Positions 1 through 5,831 of a stretch of 11,156 nt of DNA are shown here, piece by piece (the stretch's first letter is position 1; each line of letters begins with the position of its first letter). The translations under genes and the position numbers were made by a program. Source of the stretch: an uncultured Collinsella sp. (GTDB taxonomy: Bacteria > Actinomycetota > Coriobacteriia > Coriobacteriales > Coriobacteriaceae); contig CABUTH010000048.1 in assembly GCA_902494465.1 (NCBI GenBank), forward strand, positions 1 to 11,156, given 5' to 3'. Under the pieces are notes generated by a model. That model worked only from the letters and a program-made list of their open reading frames with translations, did no database searches and was not told the origin of the DNA.

Positions 1-37
1 ACGCCGAGGTCGCCGCGGACGGGTTGATATAGGGAGA

Positions 38-69
38 GGGCCTGACCCCATATCGTTGGGGCCAGGCCC
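38..69. terminator. Long GC-rich hairpin downstream of the FHA gene
   Basis: The arms at 38-49 and 58-69 pair over 11 base pairs with one A/C mismatch (position 45 against 62), around an 8-base loop at 50-57. On the plus strand the stem is followed by GATTTT, a short U-tract, so it may terminate a plus-strand gene ending left of the window. Read from the minus strand the tail is CTCTCCC, a poor terminator, although it lies about 58 bases past the FHA gene stop. It could instead be a dispersed palindromic repeat. The fold is seen directly; the role is uncertain. Confidence 0.45.
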
Positions 70-126
70 GATTTTGCCTCTTGACAATGTCCTGCTCATA
101 TTAAAAGGAACGTCCCTAACTGCCGG

Positions 127-1065
127 CTAGAGGGCACCGAAGAGGATGGCATAGGTAGTGGATTCGCCGAGCTTGAGCTCGTCGCCGGGATTGAGTTGGG
201 CGGAACGGCCGGGCTCGACCTGAATGCAGACGCGCGTGGCCCCGTTTACCACCACGGTTCCGTTGGTGGATGACAAGTCCTCGACGTGCCAGATATTTTG
301 AGCATCGCACCAGATATGGGCATGGCGGGCCGAGACATCGTCGCCGACGTCGGTAATATCGCCCTCACCAGTGGCCAGCGCGCCAATCTCAACACCCTGC
401 TCACTCGGCTGAATCCAGCGCGGGGCGCTCACGACAAAACTGTTTTGCACGCGCAGCAAGCCCAAGGGGTGCGCCGGGGCGGGTTCGCGTTCGCCCGCAG
501 TCAGCGACATGCCAAGCGAACGCGGCGTGGATGTGCCTCCGCCACAGGTCGCGTGTGCGTAGTCGATGGCATAGTTCACCGAGGACCGCACATCCGCCGA
601 ACAACCGACGGCGACAAACAGCACCAGCACGGCCTCGGCGCGCTCGGCGGGCATGAGTTCCGCCGCCTGGGACAGGCGATCGAGCGCGTTGCGATAGAGA
701 TTCGTGTCCTGGTGGCACTCTTCGAGCGCGCGTACCATCGGTTCACCTGCAGGACCGCACACCATATTGATCACAGCCGTGGAGTCCATGGGATTGCGCT
801 GGCGCAGGGCCAGTTGCGACATAATACGCGCAGCCGAGGTACCGTATTCGGCAAAGTAGCGCTGCTGAAGCGTGCCGACCGGCGCGCGAACGATAAAGCG
901 GGAAACCCAAGAGCGATCGGCGGCTCGGCTCTGCGGGCTGCGGCCGTCGGCGAGCGGACGGGACGAAAGCACCAAGCCGCACAGCTCGATATGGCTCAGA
1001 TGCGCTGCGCGCTTAAAGATGTCAAACATGGCCCCGCATGGGGTGAGCTCAACTTGAGATGCCAT
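127..1065 (-). CDS. FHA-domain protein, last gene of a kinase operon
   Basis: A 312-residue cytoplasmic protein with no signal peptide or membrane segment. The C-terminal part, about residues 222-311, is a forkhead-associated (FHA) domain, a phosphothreonine-binding fold: it has a Ser-Ala-Arg-His turn at 245-248 and the hallmark SSTNGT at 265-270, followed by a PGDELKLG-like strand. The usual Gly-Arg after the first strand is Gly-Ala (228-229), so one phosphate contact may be missing. The first 200 residues look helical and match no family I recognise. The start at 1065 is chosen because AAGGAGG lies 8 bases upstream and the kinase stop is only 3 bases away. By context it probably reads phosphothreonines placed by the kinase encoded just upstream. 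FHA assignment is confident; the partner is inferred. Confidence 0.85.
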   Translation of the reverse strand: MASQVELTPCGAMFDIFKRAAHLSHIELCGLVLSSRPLADGRSPQSRAADRSWVSRFIVRAPVGTLQQRYFAEYGTSAARIMSQLALRQRNPMDSTAVINMVCGPAGEPMVRALEECHQDTNLYRNALDRLSQAAELMPAERAEAVLVLFVAVGCSADVRSSVNYAIDYAHATCGGGTSTPRSLGMSLTAGEREPAPAHPLGLLRVQNSFVVSAPRWIQPSEQGVEIGALATGEGDITDVGDDVSARHAHIWCDAQNIWHVEDLSSTNGTVVVNGATRVCIQVEPGRSAQLNPGDELKLGESTTYAILFGAL

Positions 1066-1068
1066 GAC

Positions 1069-2913
1069 CTAGGCCTCCTTGGTCGTAGAAATAGAATCGG
1101 ACGATACTTCGACAGGTCCGCCAAAAGTACGGGCAGCTGCGGCTCCACCGGCAAGCGGAGTCACCATCTGGGCTTTTGTGCGTCGCGGTGCCGAAACGGG
1201 AAGTTCAAAGGCAAAGCCCATCGCAAGCAAAAACCACGTAAGCGTATAGGTTGCAACCAGAGCGGCAACAAGGCCGCCCATCACGGCGCGTTGGGAAAAT
1301 ACGCTACATGCAGCCACAACCAGCACCGGAACCTCGCAGGCAGAAAGCGCAAGCACACCCTGCAGGAAGCCCGAGCGCCGATCGCGCGCAAGTGCCCCCG
1401 CGGCAACGCCGGCTATGCCGGGCAGCGCCAACGCCAGTGCGGCAATAATACCCGGTAGCGACCCAGACCACACGAGCGATCCCAAAGTCGCCGTCACGCG
1501 GGCGCCCGACGCCAGCAGCGCGGCCGAAACCACGACCACAGTCCAAACCACGCCACAAACGACCGACGCGCCGACCATCAGCGCGCGACGAACCGCGCGG
1601 CCGGACGCATCCATGGGGCACGGCGTGAGCGGCTCGCCGCGGAGCGAACGACCGATATTTTGCGCATAGTGGTCACAAAACGCCGAGAGCGCCGCCTCGA
1701 CCGCCGCCGGCTCGGGACGATCTTTTTGATGACTGGACAGGCAGGCCATCACCACGTCGAACAGCTGGGCATCGACAAACGCCAGCGCATCGCGCAGCTC
1801 TTCGGAATCCGGCTCAAGCCCCAGCTGCTGGGCCTGCTCGGCCGCGGCGAGCGCCACATCGGGCTCACGACGAAGCAGCTGAGTCAAATCGCAACCGGGC
1901 GCATGGGCACCGATGGGATAGTCGGGCCGCGTGTCCATCTTGAGACGGTAGGGGCTGGCGATGTCGCGCGTCTTTTTGCGCGAACCCGAGGTACCCGAAG
2001 TGCTCGGCGCGGCTTCGTATGGCACGACGCCGGCAATGAGCTCGTAAACCGTGCTTGCCGCGGCATAAACGTCAATCGCCGGCGACATACGCAAAGCGCG
2101 CAGGTCGGGAATATCGTCGGTGAGCATCTCGGGCGGGGCATAGGCAACCGTCGCGCGACGCAGCGTGGCATAACGCTCCGTAAACGACGCCTTGCCGCCG
2201 GTACCGGCCACGGCCGACGCAGGCTCGAGCGCCAGCGACGAGCCAAAGTCGATCAGGCACAGGTCAAAGGTGCCCTCGGCAAGCTGCCGGTCAAGCGGTA
2301 GACGCGCCGTACGCACCATAATATTAGCGGGTGAGATATCGCGATGGACAAAGCCCTCCCCCACCAGGCTCATGCGGCAGAGCAGGTCGAACAGGTCGCG
2401 CCCCAAGCGCGCCGCCACAAGCGGCGATAGGCGGCCGGCATCGTCCACGGCAAAGCGCGAGCGCAAGCGGGCGAGCGTCTCGCCCTCGACCCATTCCATG
2501 ACAATTGCAGGCACACCGTCAACCTCGCCCCAGCCATAGAGGCGGGGAAAGCCCTTAAGGCCCGAAAGGGCGCGATGGCATTCGTATTCCTCGCGAAACG
2601 CCGCTTTGAACTTGGCGACCAGCGCCTCATGGGCGGCGGCATCGTCAAACTCATCGCGCGTCGGCAAGATGAGCTGTTTGAGTGCCACGGCCTCGCCTTG
2701 GGCGTTGACGGCACGCGTCACGCGGCCGATACCGCCACGGCGCATGGTGGCATCGTCGGCAAACAGTATCGTAAAACGACGCAGATAGGCAGGCAGTTCG
2801 TCCTGACCGAGCGCAATGGCCGGCTCAAACCCGTCGACACGCGCCAGGCGCAGGCCGACCATGGGATCGCGACCGAGTGATTGTGGTGTGGTGGATGCAA
2901 GATCGGTCATCAT
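1069..2913 (-). CDS. Membrane-anchored serine/threonine protein kinase with four C-terminal helices
   Basis: A 614-residue protein. The kinase domain covers about residues 47-420: Gly-rich loop RRGGIGRV (58-65), ATP-binding Lys79 in VALK, helix-C Glu near 109, catalytic loop HRDISPAN (190-197, Asp192, Asn197), metal-binding DFG at 222-224 and a PPE in place of APE at 260-262. The Lys usually found two residues after the catalytic Asp is Ser194, a variant also seen in other bacterial kinases. A long insert follows PPE (about 300-375). After the kinase come four hydrophobic segments (about 445-470, 478-508, 515-538 and 545-570), so this is not the single-helix PknB/PASTA layout. The start overlaps the upstream stop by 4 bases (ATGA) with no clear Shine-Dalgarno, suggesting translational coupling. 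It likely phosphorylates proteins at the membrane and signals to the FHA protein encoded downstream; that link is inferred from context. Confidence 0.88.
   Translation of the reverse strand: MMTDLASTTPQSLGRDPMVGLRLARVDGFEPAIALGQDELPAYLRRFTILFADDATMRRGGIGRVTRAVNAQGEAVALKQLILPTRDEFDDAAAHEALVAKFKAAFREEYECHRALSGLKGFPRLYGWGEVDGVPAIVMEWVEGETLARLRSRFAVDDAGRLSPLVAARLGRDLFDLLCRMSLVGEGFVHRDISPANIMVRTARLPLDRQLAEGTFDLCLIDFGSSLALEPASAVAGTGGKASFTERYATLRRATVAYAPPEMLTDDIPDLRALRMSPAIDVYAAASTVYELIAGVVPYEAAPSTSGTSGSRKKTRDIASPYRLKMDTRPDYPIGAHAPGCDLTQLLRREPDVALAAAEQAQQLGLEPDSEELRDALAFVDAQLFDVVMACLSSHQKDRPEPAAVEAALSAFCDHYAQNIGRSLRGEPLTPCPMDASGRAVRRALMVGASVVCGVVWTVVVVSAALLASGARVTATLGSLVWSGSLPGIIAALALALPGIAGVAAGALARDRRSGFLQGVLALSACEVPVLVVAACSVFSQRAVMGGLVAALVATYTLTWFLLAMGFAFELPVSAPRRTKAQMVTPLAGGAAAARTFGGPVEVSSDSISTTKEA
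1074..1080 (-). promoter_or_regulatory. Shine-Dalgarno of the FHA gene, inside the kinase's last codons
   Basis: The minus strand reads AAGGAGG, 8 bases before the FHA start codon. It is formed by the codons for the kinase's final Lys-Glu-Ala. This ties the two genes together by translational coupling and fixes the FHA start at 1065. Confidence 0.8.
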
Positions 2914-3815
2914 AGGGCAAGCGCCGCCACGTTATTGTTGAAGTTACCGAGCGCGACGTCATCATCGCCGTAATGGCCGACCCATTGACATAGGTTGGTG
3001 TAACAGCCCCACAGATTGGCATACTGCTGATACCACTTTGACCGGGGCGAGAATGTCTGACGACCGAACTCGGCTCGAATGACAAACATCTCCCCGACCA
3101 GGCTGTCGCACGGCCTGGGATCTCCCGTAGAGTTATAGGTCGAAACCACGTCATTGGCACGAGAAACATAGCCGTCGAGCATGTTGTACTTGGTCACAAG
3201 GCAACTGTGAATGCTCTCTTCCTCAGCAGCGGAAAGGCCACCGGAGTTTGCATCGTTGTCAGTGTTGCCGCCCGTCGAGCCGCCGTTTCCAGACCCTCCG
3301 GCAGAGGAACCCGACCCAGAGCCGCCGCCCGAACTCGACGAATCCGAGCCGGAGCCAGAAGTATCCGAGCTACCGGGCTTTCCAGACTGCTGGGCGTCCT
3401 GCTCCTTCTGCTGCTCGACCTTATTCACCGTTGCCGCCACGCTATTGTTGGACAACCGATCGATGATCTTGGTGTTGGTGAGCACGATGGTTTTGCCATT
3501 GGCAAGCGTGACTTCGTTGTCCGGGGCCTCGGCGCCGTCCGCGTCGTCAGTGCCAAACACAATATGCGCGACCACACTTGCCCAAGCATATCCAGTCGTG
3601 GTGCCCAGGTCACTTTTGACCTCATGCCCTACGCGCGGTTCGCGTGCGGCATGTGCCTGTATCATGGACGGCACGGTCATGCCATAGGCAGAAACGCCAG
3701 CTATGACCAGCACCAGCGAGCAAGACAGCAGTGCGTACGCCCGCGGCGCCAAGCCCAGTCGGCGTCGCATGCGCACCGCGGCGCCGCGCTTTGTCTGAGT
3801 GCCACCGGGCCGCAT
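2910..3815 (-). CDS. Membrane-anchored extracytoplasmic protein with Ser/Gly linker and four-cysteine domain
   Basis: A 301-residue protein of no family I recognise. A basic N-terminus (MRRRLGLAPR at 16-25) leads into one hydrophobic segment, about 26-47, that reads as a signal anchor or uncleaved signal peptide. Residues 60-142 contain a small strand-rich region and a polar, Gln/Glu-rich helix. Residues 143-195 are a low-complexity Ser/Gly/Asp/Asn linker. The C-terminal 100 residues hold four cysteines (205, 236, 271, 276) and many aromatics, suggesting a disulfide-stabilised extracytoplasmic module. An in-frame ATG 93 bases further upstream (3908) is rejected because GGAGGAG lies 6 bases before 3815 and a promoter candidate lies between the two starts. 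The stop overlaps the kinase start by 4 bases, so it is the first gene of the kinase-FHA operon and may be a surface sensor or kinase substrate. That role is inference only. Confidence 0.75.
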   Translation of the reverse strand: MRPGGTQTKRGAAVRMRRRLGLAPRAYALLSCSLVLVIAGVSAYGMTVPSMIQAHAAREPRVGHEVKSDLGTTTGYAWASVVAHIVFGTDDADGAEAPDNEVTLANGKTIVLTNTKIIDRLSNNSVAATVNKVEQQKEQDAQQSGKPGSSDTSGSGSDSSSSGGGSGSGSSAGGSGNGGSTGGNTDNDANSGGLSAAEEESIHSCLVTKYNMLDGYVSRANDVVSTYNSTGDPRPCDSLVGEMFVIRAEFGRQTFSPRSKWYQQYANLWGCYTNLCQWVGHYGDDDVALGNFNNNVAALAL

Positions 3816-3820
3816 GCGTT

Positions 3821-3827
3821 CTCCTCC
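3821..3827 (-). promoter_or_regulatory. Shine-Dalgarno that decides the anchored-protein start
   Basis: The minus strand reads GGAGGAG, five bases before the ATG at 3813-3815 (counting the intervening AACGC). It is the strongest ribosome binding site in the operon and supports this start over the longer reading frame beginning at 3908. Confidence 0.8.
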
Positions 3828-3837
3828 AACAAAAACA

Positions 3838-3855
3838 CGCCGCTCGGGAGCGGCG
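3838..3855 (-). terminator. Terminator-like hairpin in the operon leader (possible attenuator)
   Basis: The minus strand has an 8-base-pair GC stem, arms CGCCGCTC and GAGCGGCG with a 2-base centre (effectively a 4-base loop), followed by GTTTTTGTT. That is the form of an intrinsic terminator, but it sits between a candidate promoter (3878-3886) and the Shine-Dalgarno of the first gene (3821-3827). It could attenuate the operon, stop read-through from recR, or act on translation through its closeness to the ribosome binding site. The structure is read directly; the regulatory role is inferred. Confidence 0.55.
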
Positions 3856-3877
3856 CATTCATTCGAATCCATATTTG

Positions 3878-3886
3878 AGTGTATCA
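3878..3886 (-). promoter_or_regulatory. Candidate extended -10 promoter of the anchored protein-kinase-FHA operon
   Basis: The minus strand reads TGATACACT, an extended -10 (TG, one base, then TACACT). Transcription would start near 3871, giving a leader of about 55 bases that contains the hairpin at 3838-3855. No good -35 is seen at normal spacing. The same TGnTACACT form occurs on the plus strand before the second kinase gene. Confidence 0.4.
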
Positions 3887-3924
3887 GCGAACCCAAAAGG
3901 TTGCGCAACGAATGGGCAAATTAA

Positions 3925-3944
3925 GGATGCGAGTGGAAGCATCC
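3925..3944. repeat. Small inverted repeat between recR and the kinase operon
   Basis: GGATGC at 3925-3930 pairs with GCATCC at 3939-3944 around an 8-base loop. On the minus strand it is followed by TTAATTTG, so it may be a weak terminator for transcripts leaving recR. Confidence 0.3.
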
Positions 3945-3969
3945 ATGCGATAAGCGGATACAAAGCATC

Positions 3970-3985
3970 TTTGTTGCACAACAAA
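3970..3985. repeat. Short palindrome TTTGTTGCACAACAAA
   Basis: Two 7-base arms flank a CA centre in the recR-kinase operon gap. It has the size and symmetry of a repressor-type operator, or it may be chance in a locally AT-rich stretch. It lies about 84 bases upstream of the -10 candidate for the kinase operon. Confidence 0.3.
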
Positions 3986-3993
3986 CTTACAGT

Positions 3994-4023
3994 CGCACGG
4001 GGAAATTATGACTACCCCGTGCG
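3994..4023 (-). terminator. Hairpin after recR, candidate terminator with poor U-tract
   Basis: Perfect 9-base arms CGCACGGGG and CCCCGTGCG surround a 12-base AT-rich loop, 37 bases past the recR stop codon. The minus strand continues ACTGTAAGTTTG, so the U-tract is weak. The position suits termination or 3' stabilisation of the ybaB-recR transcript. Confidence 0.5.
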
Positions 4024-4060
4024 TCGCGAGGAAAACATACGGCAGGAGCAGGCTCGCCAC

Positions 4061-4657
4061 CTAAATCGTGCGACGGGCCTCGATGGCGCGCCCAAGCGTA
4101 AGCTCGTCGGCATACTCCAGGTCGCCGCCCACGGGCAGGCCGCTCGCCAGACGCGACACCTCAACGCCCAGCGGCTTGATAGTGCGAGCCAGGTAGCTCG
4201 CCGTGGTCTCGCCCTCAATATTGGGGTTGGTGGCGATGATGACCTCGTGGATGTCCTCGTGGCCCAAGCGTGCCAGCAGCTCGCGAATGTGCAGCTGCTC
4301 GGGGCCAATCTTGTCCATGGGACTGATCACGCCGCCCAATACGTGGTAGAGACCGTGGTAGCTGCCCGTGCGCTCGATTGCCTGGACGTCGCGCGGCTCG
4401 CCCACCACGCAAATGCGAGTGGTGTCGCGCATCGAATCCTGGCAGATGGAGCACTCGTCGGCCGTGGCGTAGTTAAAGCAACGGCTGCAAAAGTGAACCT
4501 CCTGCTTAACCTCCAGGATGGCCTCGGCCAGGCGGCGCGCCTCCTCGGCGTCAGCCTCCAACAGGTAATAGGCGATGCGCTGAGCCGACTTGGGACCAAT
4601 GCCCGGCAGGCGACCCAGCTCATCGAGCAATTTTTGCAGGCTATGGTTAGCACTCAT
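4061..4657 (-). CDS. recR: Recombination mediator protein RecR
   Basis: A 198-residue protein of the normal length for RecR, which with RecO and RecF helps load RecA at single-strand gaps during recombinational repair. Visible domains in order are the N-terminal helix-hairpin-helix ([13 protein letters not shown], 17-29), a four-cysteine zinc site (Cys57, 60, 69, 72), and a Toprim domain from about residue 80, with the acidic residue Glu87 in VVGEP and ATNPNIEGE at 142-150. The Walker-B-like C-terminal part ends normally. It starts 13 bases after the upstream nucleoid protein gene, and no clear Shine-Dalgarno precedes the ATG, so translation may depend on coupling with that gene. All key residues are present. 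Confidence 0.97.
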   Translation of the reverse strand: MSANHSLQKLLDELGRLPGIGPKSAQRIAYYLLEADAEEARRLAEAILEVKQEVHFCSRCFNYATADECSICQDSMRDTTRICVVGEPRDVQAIERTGSYHGLYHVLGGVISPMDKIGPEQLHIRELLARLGHEDIHEVIIATNPNIEGETTASYLARTIKPLGVEVSRLASGLPVGGDLEYADELTLGRAIEARRTI

Positions 4658-4670
4658 ATATATGCGCGTC

Positions 4671-4991
4671 TTAGAACGGCATGCCCGGGATGTTGAGGCC
4701 GCCGGTGATGGCGCCCATCTGCTTGTTGGCGAGCTCGTTGACGCCGCGAACGGCCTCGTTGACGGCAGCCATAATCATGTCCTGCAGCATGTCGACGTCC
4801 TCGGGATCGAGCGCATCGGGATCGATGGTGAGGTTGACGAGTTCCATCTCGCCGTTAACGGTCACCTTGACCATGCCGCCGCCGGCAGAGGCGTCGACGG
4901 TCTGGGACTTGAGGTTCTCCTGCGCGGCGGCAAGCTGCTCCTGCATCTTGCGAGCCTGCTTCATCATCTGCTGCATGTTCATACCGGCCAT
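4671..4991 (-). CDS. YbaB/EbfC family nucleoid-associated DNA-binding protein
   Basis: A 106-residue protein of the YbaB/EbfC family: small dimeric proteins that bind DNA and coat the nucleoid, and whose genes are typically found between dnaX and recR. Typical signs are the Met/Gln-rich N-terminal helix ([17 protein letters not shown]), the central sheet with [19 protein letters not shown], and the C-terminal helix [15 protein letters not shown] followed by a Gly/Met-rich end. The start at 4991 has AAAGGAG 5 bases upstream. recR follows after 13 bases and is probably cotranscribed. dnaX, the usual neighbour, is displaced by 1.4 kb here, so this pair probably has its own promoter. Confidence 0.95.
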   Translation of the reverse strand: MAGMNMQQMMKQARKMQEQLAAAQENLKSQTVDASAGGGMVKVTVNGEMELVNLTIDPDALDPEDVDMLQDMIMAAVNEAVRGVNELANKQMGAITGGLNIPGMPF

Positions 4992-5066
4992 GATGGCTCC
5001 TTTACGTGCGGCCGCACGCCGAGCTGCAAGGGCAGCCGGAGCACGGCGGGACTTTCAAACTCAAAA

Positions 5067-5075
5067 ATCGTACCA
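5067..5075 (-). promoter_or_regulatory. Candidate extended -10 promoter of ybaB-recR
   Basis: The minus strand reads TGGTACGAT, an extended -10 (TG, one base, then TACGAT). Transcription would start about 70 bases before the ybaB start. No recognisable -35 lies at the expected spacing, so confidence is modest. An alternative CATAAT on the same strand lies at 5169-5174, inside the palindrome. Confidence 0.35.
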
Positions 5076-5153
5076 CGGCGCGAGGCCAGCGAGCGGGGCG
5101 GACGTGTTACCTCAGTCGATATACATGTCCTCTAGCGAAACGCACCGCCCAAG

Positions 5154-5187
5154 ATTATGCAAGGTCGAATTATGCAAGGTTGCATAA
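5154..5187. repeat. Operator-like palindrome with a repeated half-site
   Basis: ATTATGCAAGGT occurs twice in tandem, at 5154-5165 and 5169-5180, offset by 15 bases. The second copy continues into an 18-base palindrome, TTATGCAAGGTTGCATAA (5170-5187), with two perfect 8-base arms around GG. This arrangement of one full site and one flanking half-site is what a dimeric transcription factor would bind. It is far from any coding sequence and is the most ordered element in the divergent gap. Which factor binds, and which gene it controls, cannot be told from the sequence. Confidence 0.6.
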
Positions 5188-5216
5188 AATCTCAAGCAAA
5201 TCTAGTAGAGCCGAAA

Positions 5217-5255
5217 TCGGCATTTCATGTGTGCCACTAAATTGCTAAATGCCGA
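5217..5255. repeat. Nine-base inverted repeat with 21-base spacer
   Basis: TCGGCATTT at 5217-5225 and AAATGCCGA at 5247-5255 are exact reverse complements. The spacer is AT-rich. The element lies 35 bases upstream of the TATAAT of the plus-strand gene. No T-run follows, so it is a poor terminator; an operator, a cruciform or the trace of an insertion boundary are all possible. Confidence 0.5.
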
Positions 5256-5289
5256 ACCGCTGCTCGAGGCGGCGCACATGGCGACAGGG

Positions 5290-5295
5290 TATAAT
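5290..5295 (+). promoter_or_regulatory. -10 box TATAAT of the orphan membrane protein gene
   Basis: A perfect TATAAT preceded by GGG lies 34 bases before the start codon at 5330, giving a leader of about 28 bases with GGAGGTG as ribosome binding site (5319-5325). No -35 match is seen 16-18 bases upstream, so the promoter may need an activator. Confidence 0.5.
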
Positions 5296-5329
5296 TTGAT
5301 TGTCATAGATAGCAATTTGGAGGTGCCCC

Positions 5330-5806
5330 ATGAATGCCCCCGACGCGCTCCAAAACATCCGCTCAAAACACCCCGCTCTATATTTGGTTATCTATCTCTT
5401 TGCCGGCTGGGCATTGCTGGTTGTCGTCACCCACGCTATAGCCTTTGGAGCAGAACTGTTAGTAGCCAGCTCGGACCAGCCCACCGTCAAATGGGAAGCG
5501 ACCGATGAGTGCACCGATGGAACCCGAACCATTTACTACAACAGCCCGTCCCTCTACCAAGAGTTCAAGGTCAAGATAAAGGACTCCAAGATTGTCGATG
5601 CCGAACCAGGCGCTTTCTTGACAATCGGAGCAACCCTCAACGCCGAGCAAGTCGAGTACACGGACAGCCGCGCGACGTATCGTGTCGACCTCAGCACCCT
5701 GGGCCGACCGTCACGCATCTGCCTGCTCGAATGCGAGATACGCGGCACCACGCTCCACATGTCCGAAATACAGATGCGCCCAGGCAAAGAGCCCCAGAAG
5801 AGCTAG
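5330..5806 (+). CDS. Unrecognised membrane-anchored protein
   Basis: A 158-residue protein I do not recognise. One hydrophobic segment at about 17-44 follows a short basic N-terminus (RSKHPALY), so the protein is probably a single-pass membrane protein with the remaining 115 residues outside. The outer part is rich in predicted strands (VKWEATDE, RTIYYNSPSLYQEFKVKIKD, ATYRVDLSTLG, GTTLHMSEIQM) and has three cysteines (61, 131, 135), consistent with a small beta-sandwich or lipocalin-like module; that is a guess. The start has a strong Shine-Dalgarno (GGAGGTG, 4 bases upstream) and a TATAAT upstream, so it is a real gene with its own promoter. It is the only plus-strand gene in the 1.4 kb separating dnaX from ybaB and converges on the DUF4160 gene, 25 bases away, with no hairpin terminator between them. 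Confidence 0.75.
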   Translation: MNAPDALQNIRSKHPALYLVIYLFAGWALLVVVTHAIAFGAELLVASSDQPTVKWEATDECTDGTRTIYYNSPSLYQEFKVKIKDSKIVDAEPGAFLTIGATLNAEQVEYTDSRATYRVDLSTLGRPSRICLLECEIRGTTLHMSEIQMRPGKEPQKS

Positions 5807-5831
5807 AGGCCATAAGTCCGGCAAGCGACTC

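Larger units (their letters stand above)
4992..5329. other. Divergent intergenic region between ybaB (-) and an orphan membrane protein gene (+)
   Basis: These 338 bases contain no gene I can support. The half next to ybaB is GC-rich; 5150-5260 is distinctly AT-richer. It holds a candidate extended -10 for ybaB-recR (5067-5075), an operator-like palindrome with a direct repeat (5154-5187), a 9-base inverted repeat (5217-5255), and a TATAAT for the plus-strand gene (5290-5295). These are listed separately. Confidence 0.6.

Noticed and set aside
81..109. TTGACA at 81-86 as a plus-strand promoter
   Set aside because: No -10-like hexamer occurs 16-18 bases downstream, and it would read antisense into the FHA gene.
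286..1458. Long plus-strand open frame of 390 codons
   Set aside because: It is antisense to the FHA and kinase genes, is rich in Arg/His/Gly as expected of a GC-rich shadow, and has no ribosome binding site or recognisable domain.
3816..3908. Longer N-terminus of the anchored protein (start at 3908)
   Set aside because: It would span the promoter candidate and leader hairpin, lacks a Shine-Dalgarno, and the start at 3815 has a strong one.
3731..4696. Plus-strand open frame of 321 codons
   Set aside because: It spans the recR coding strand in reverse and crosses an intergenic gap with three hairpins; no support for a gene.
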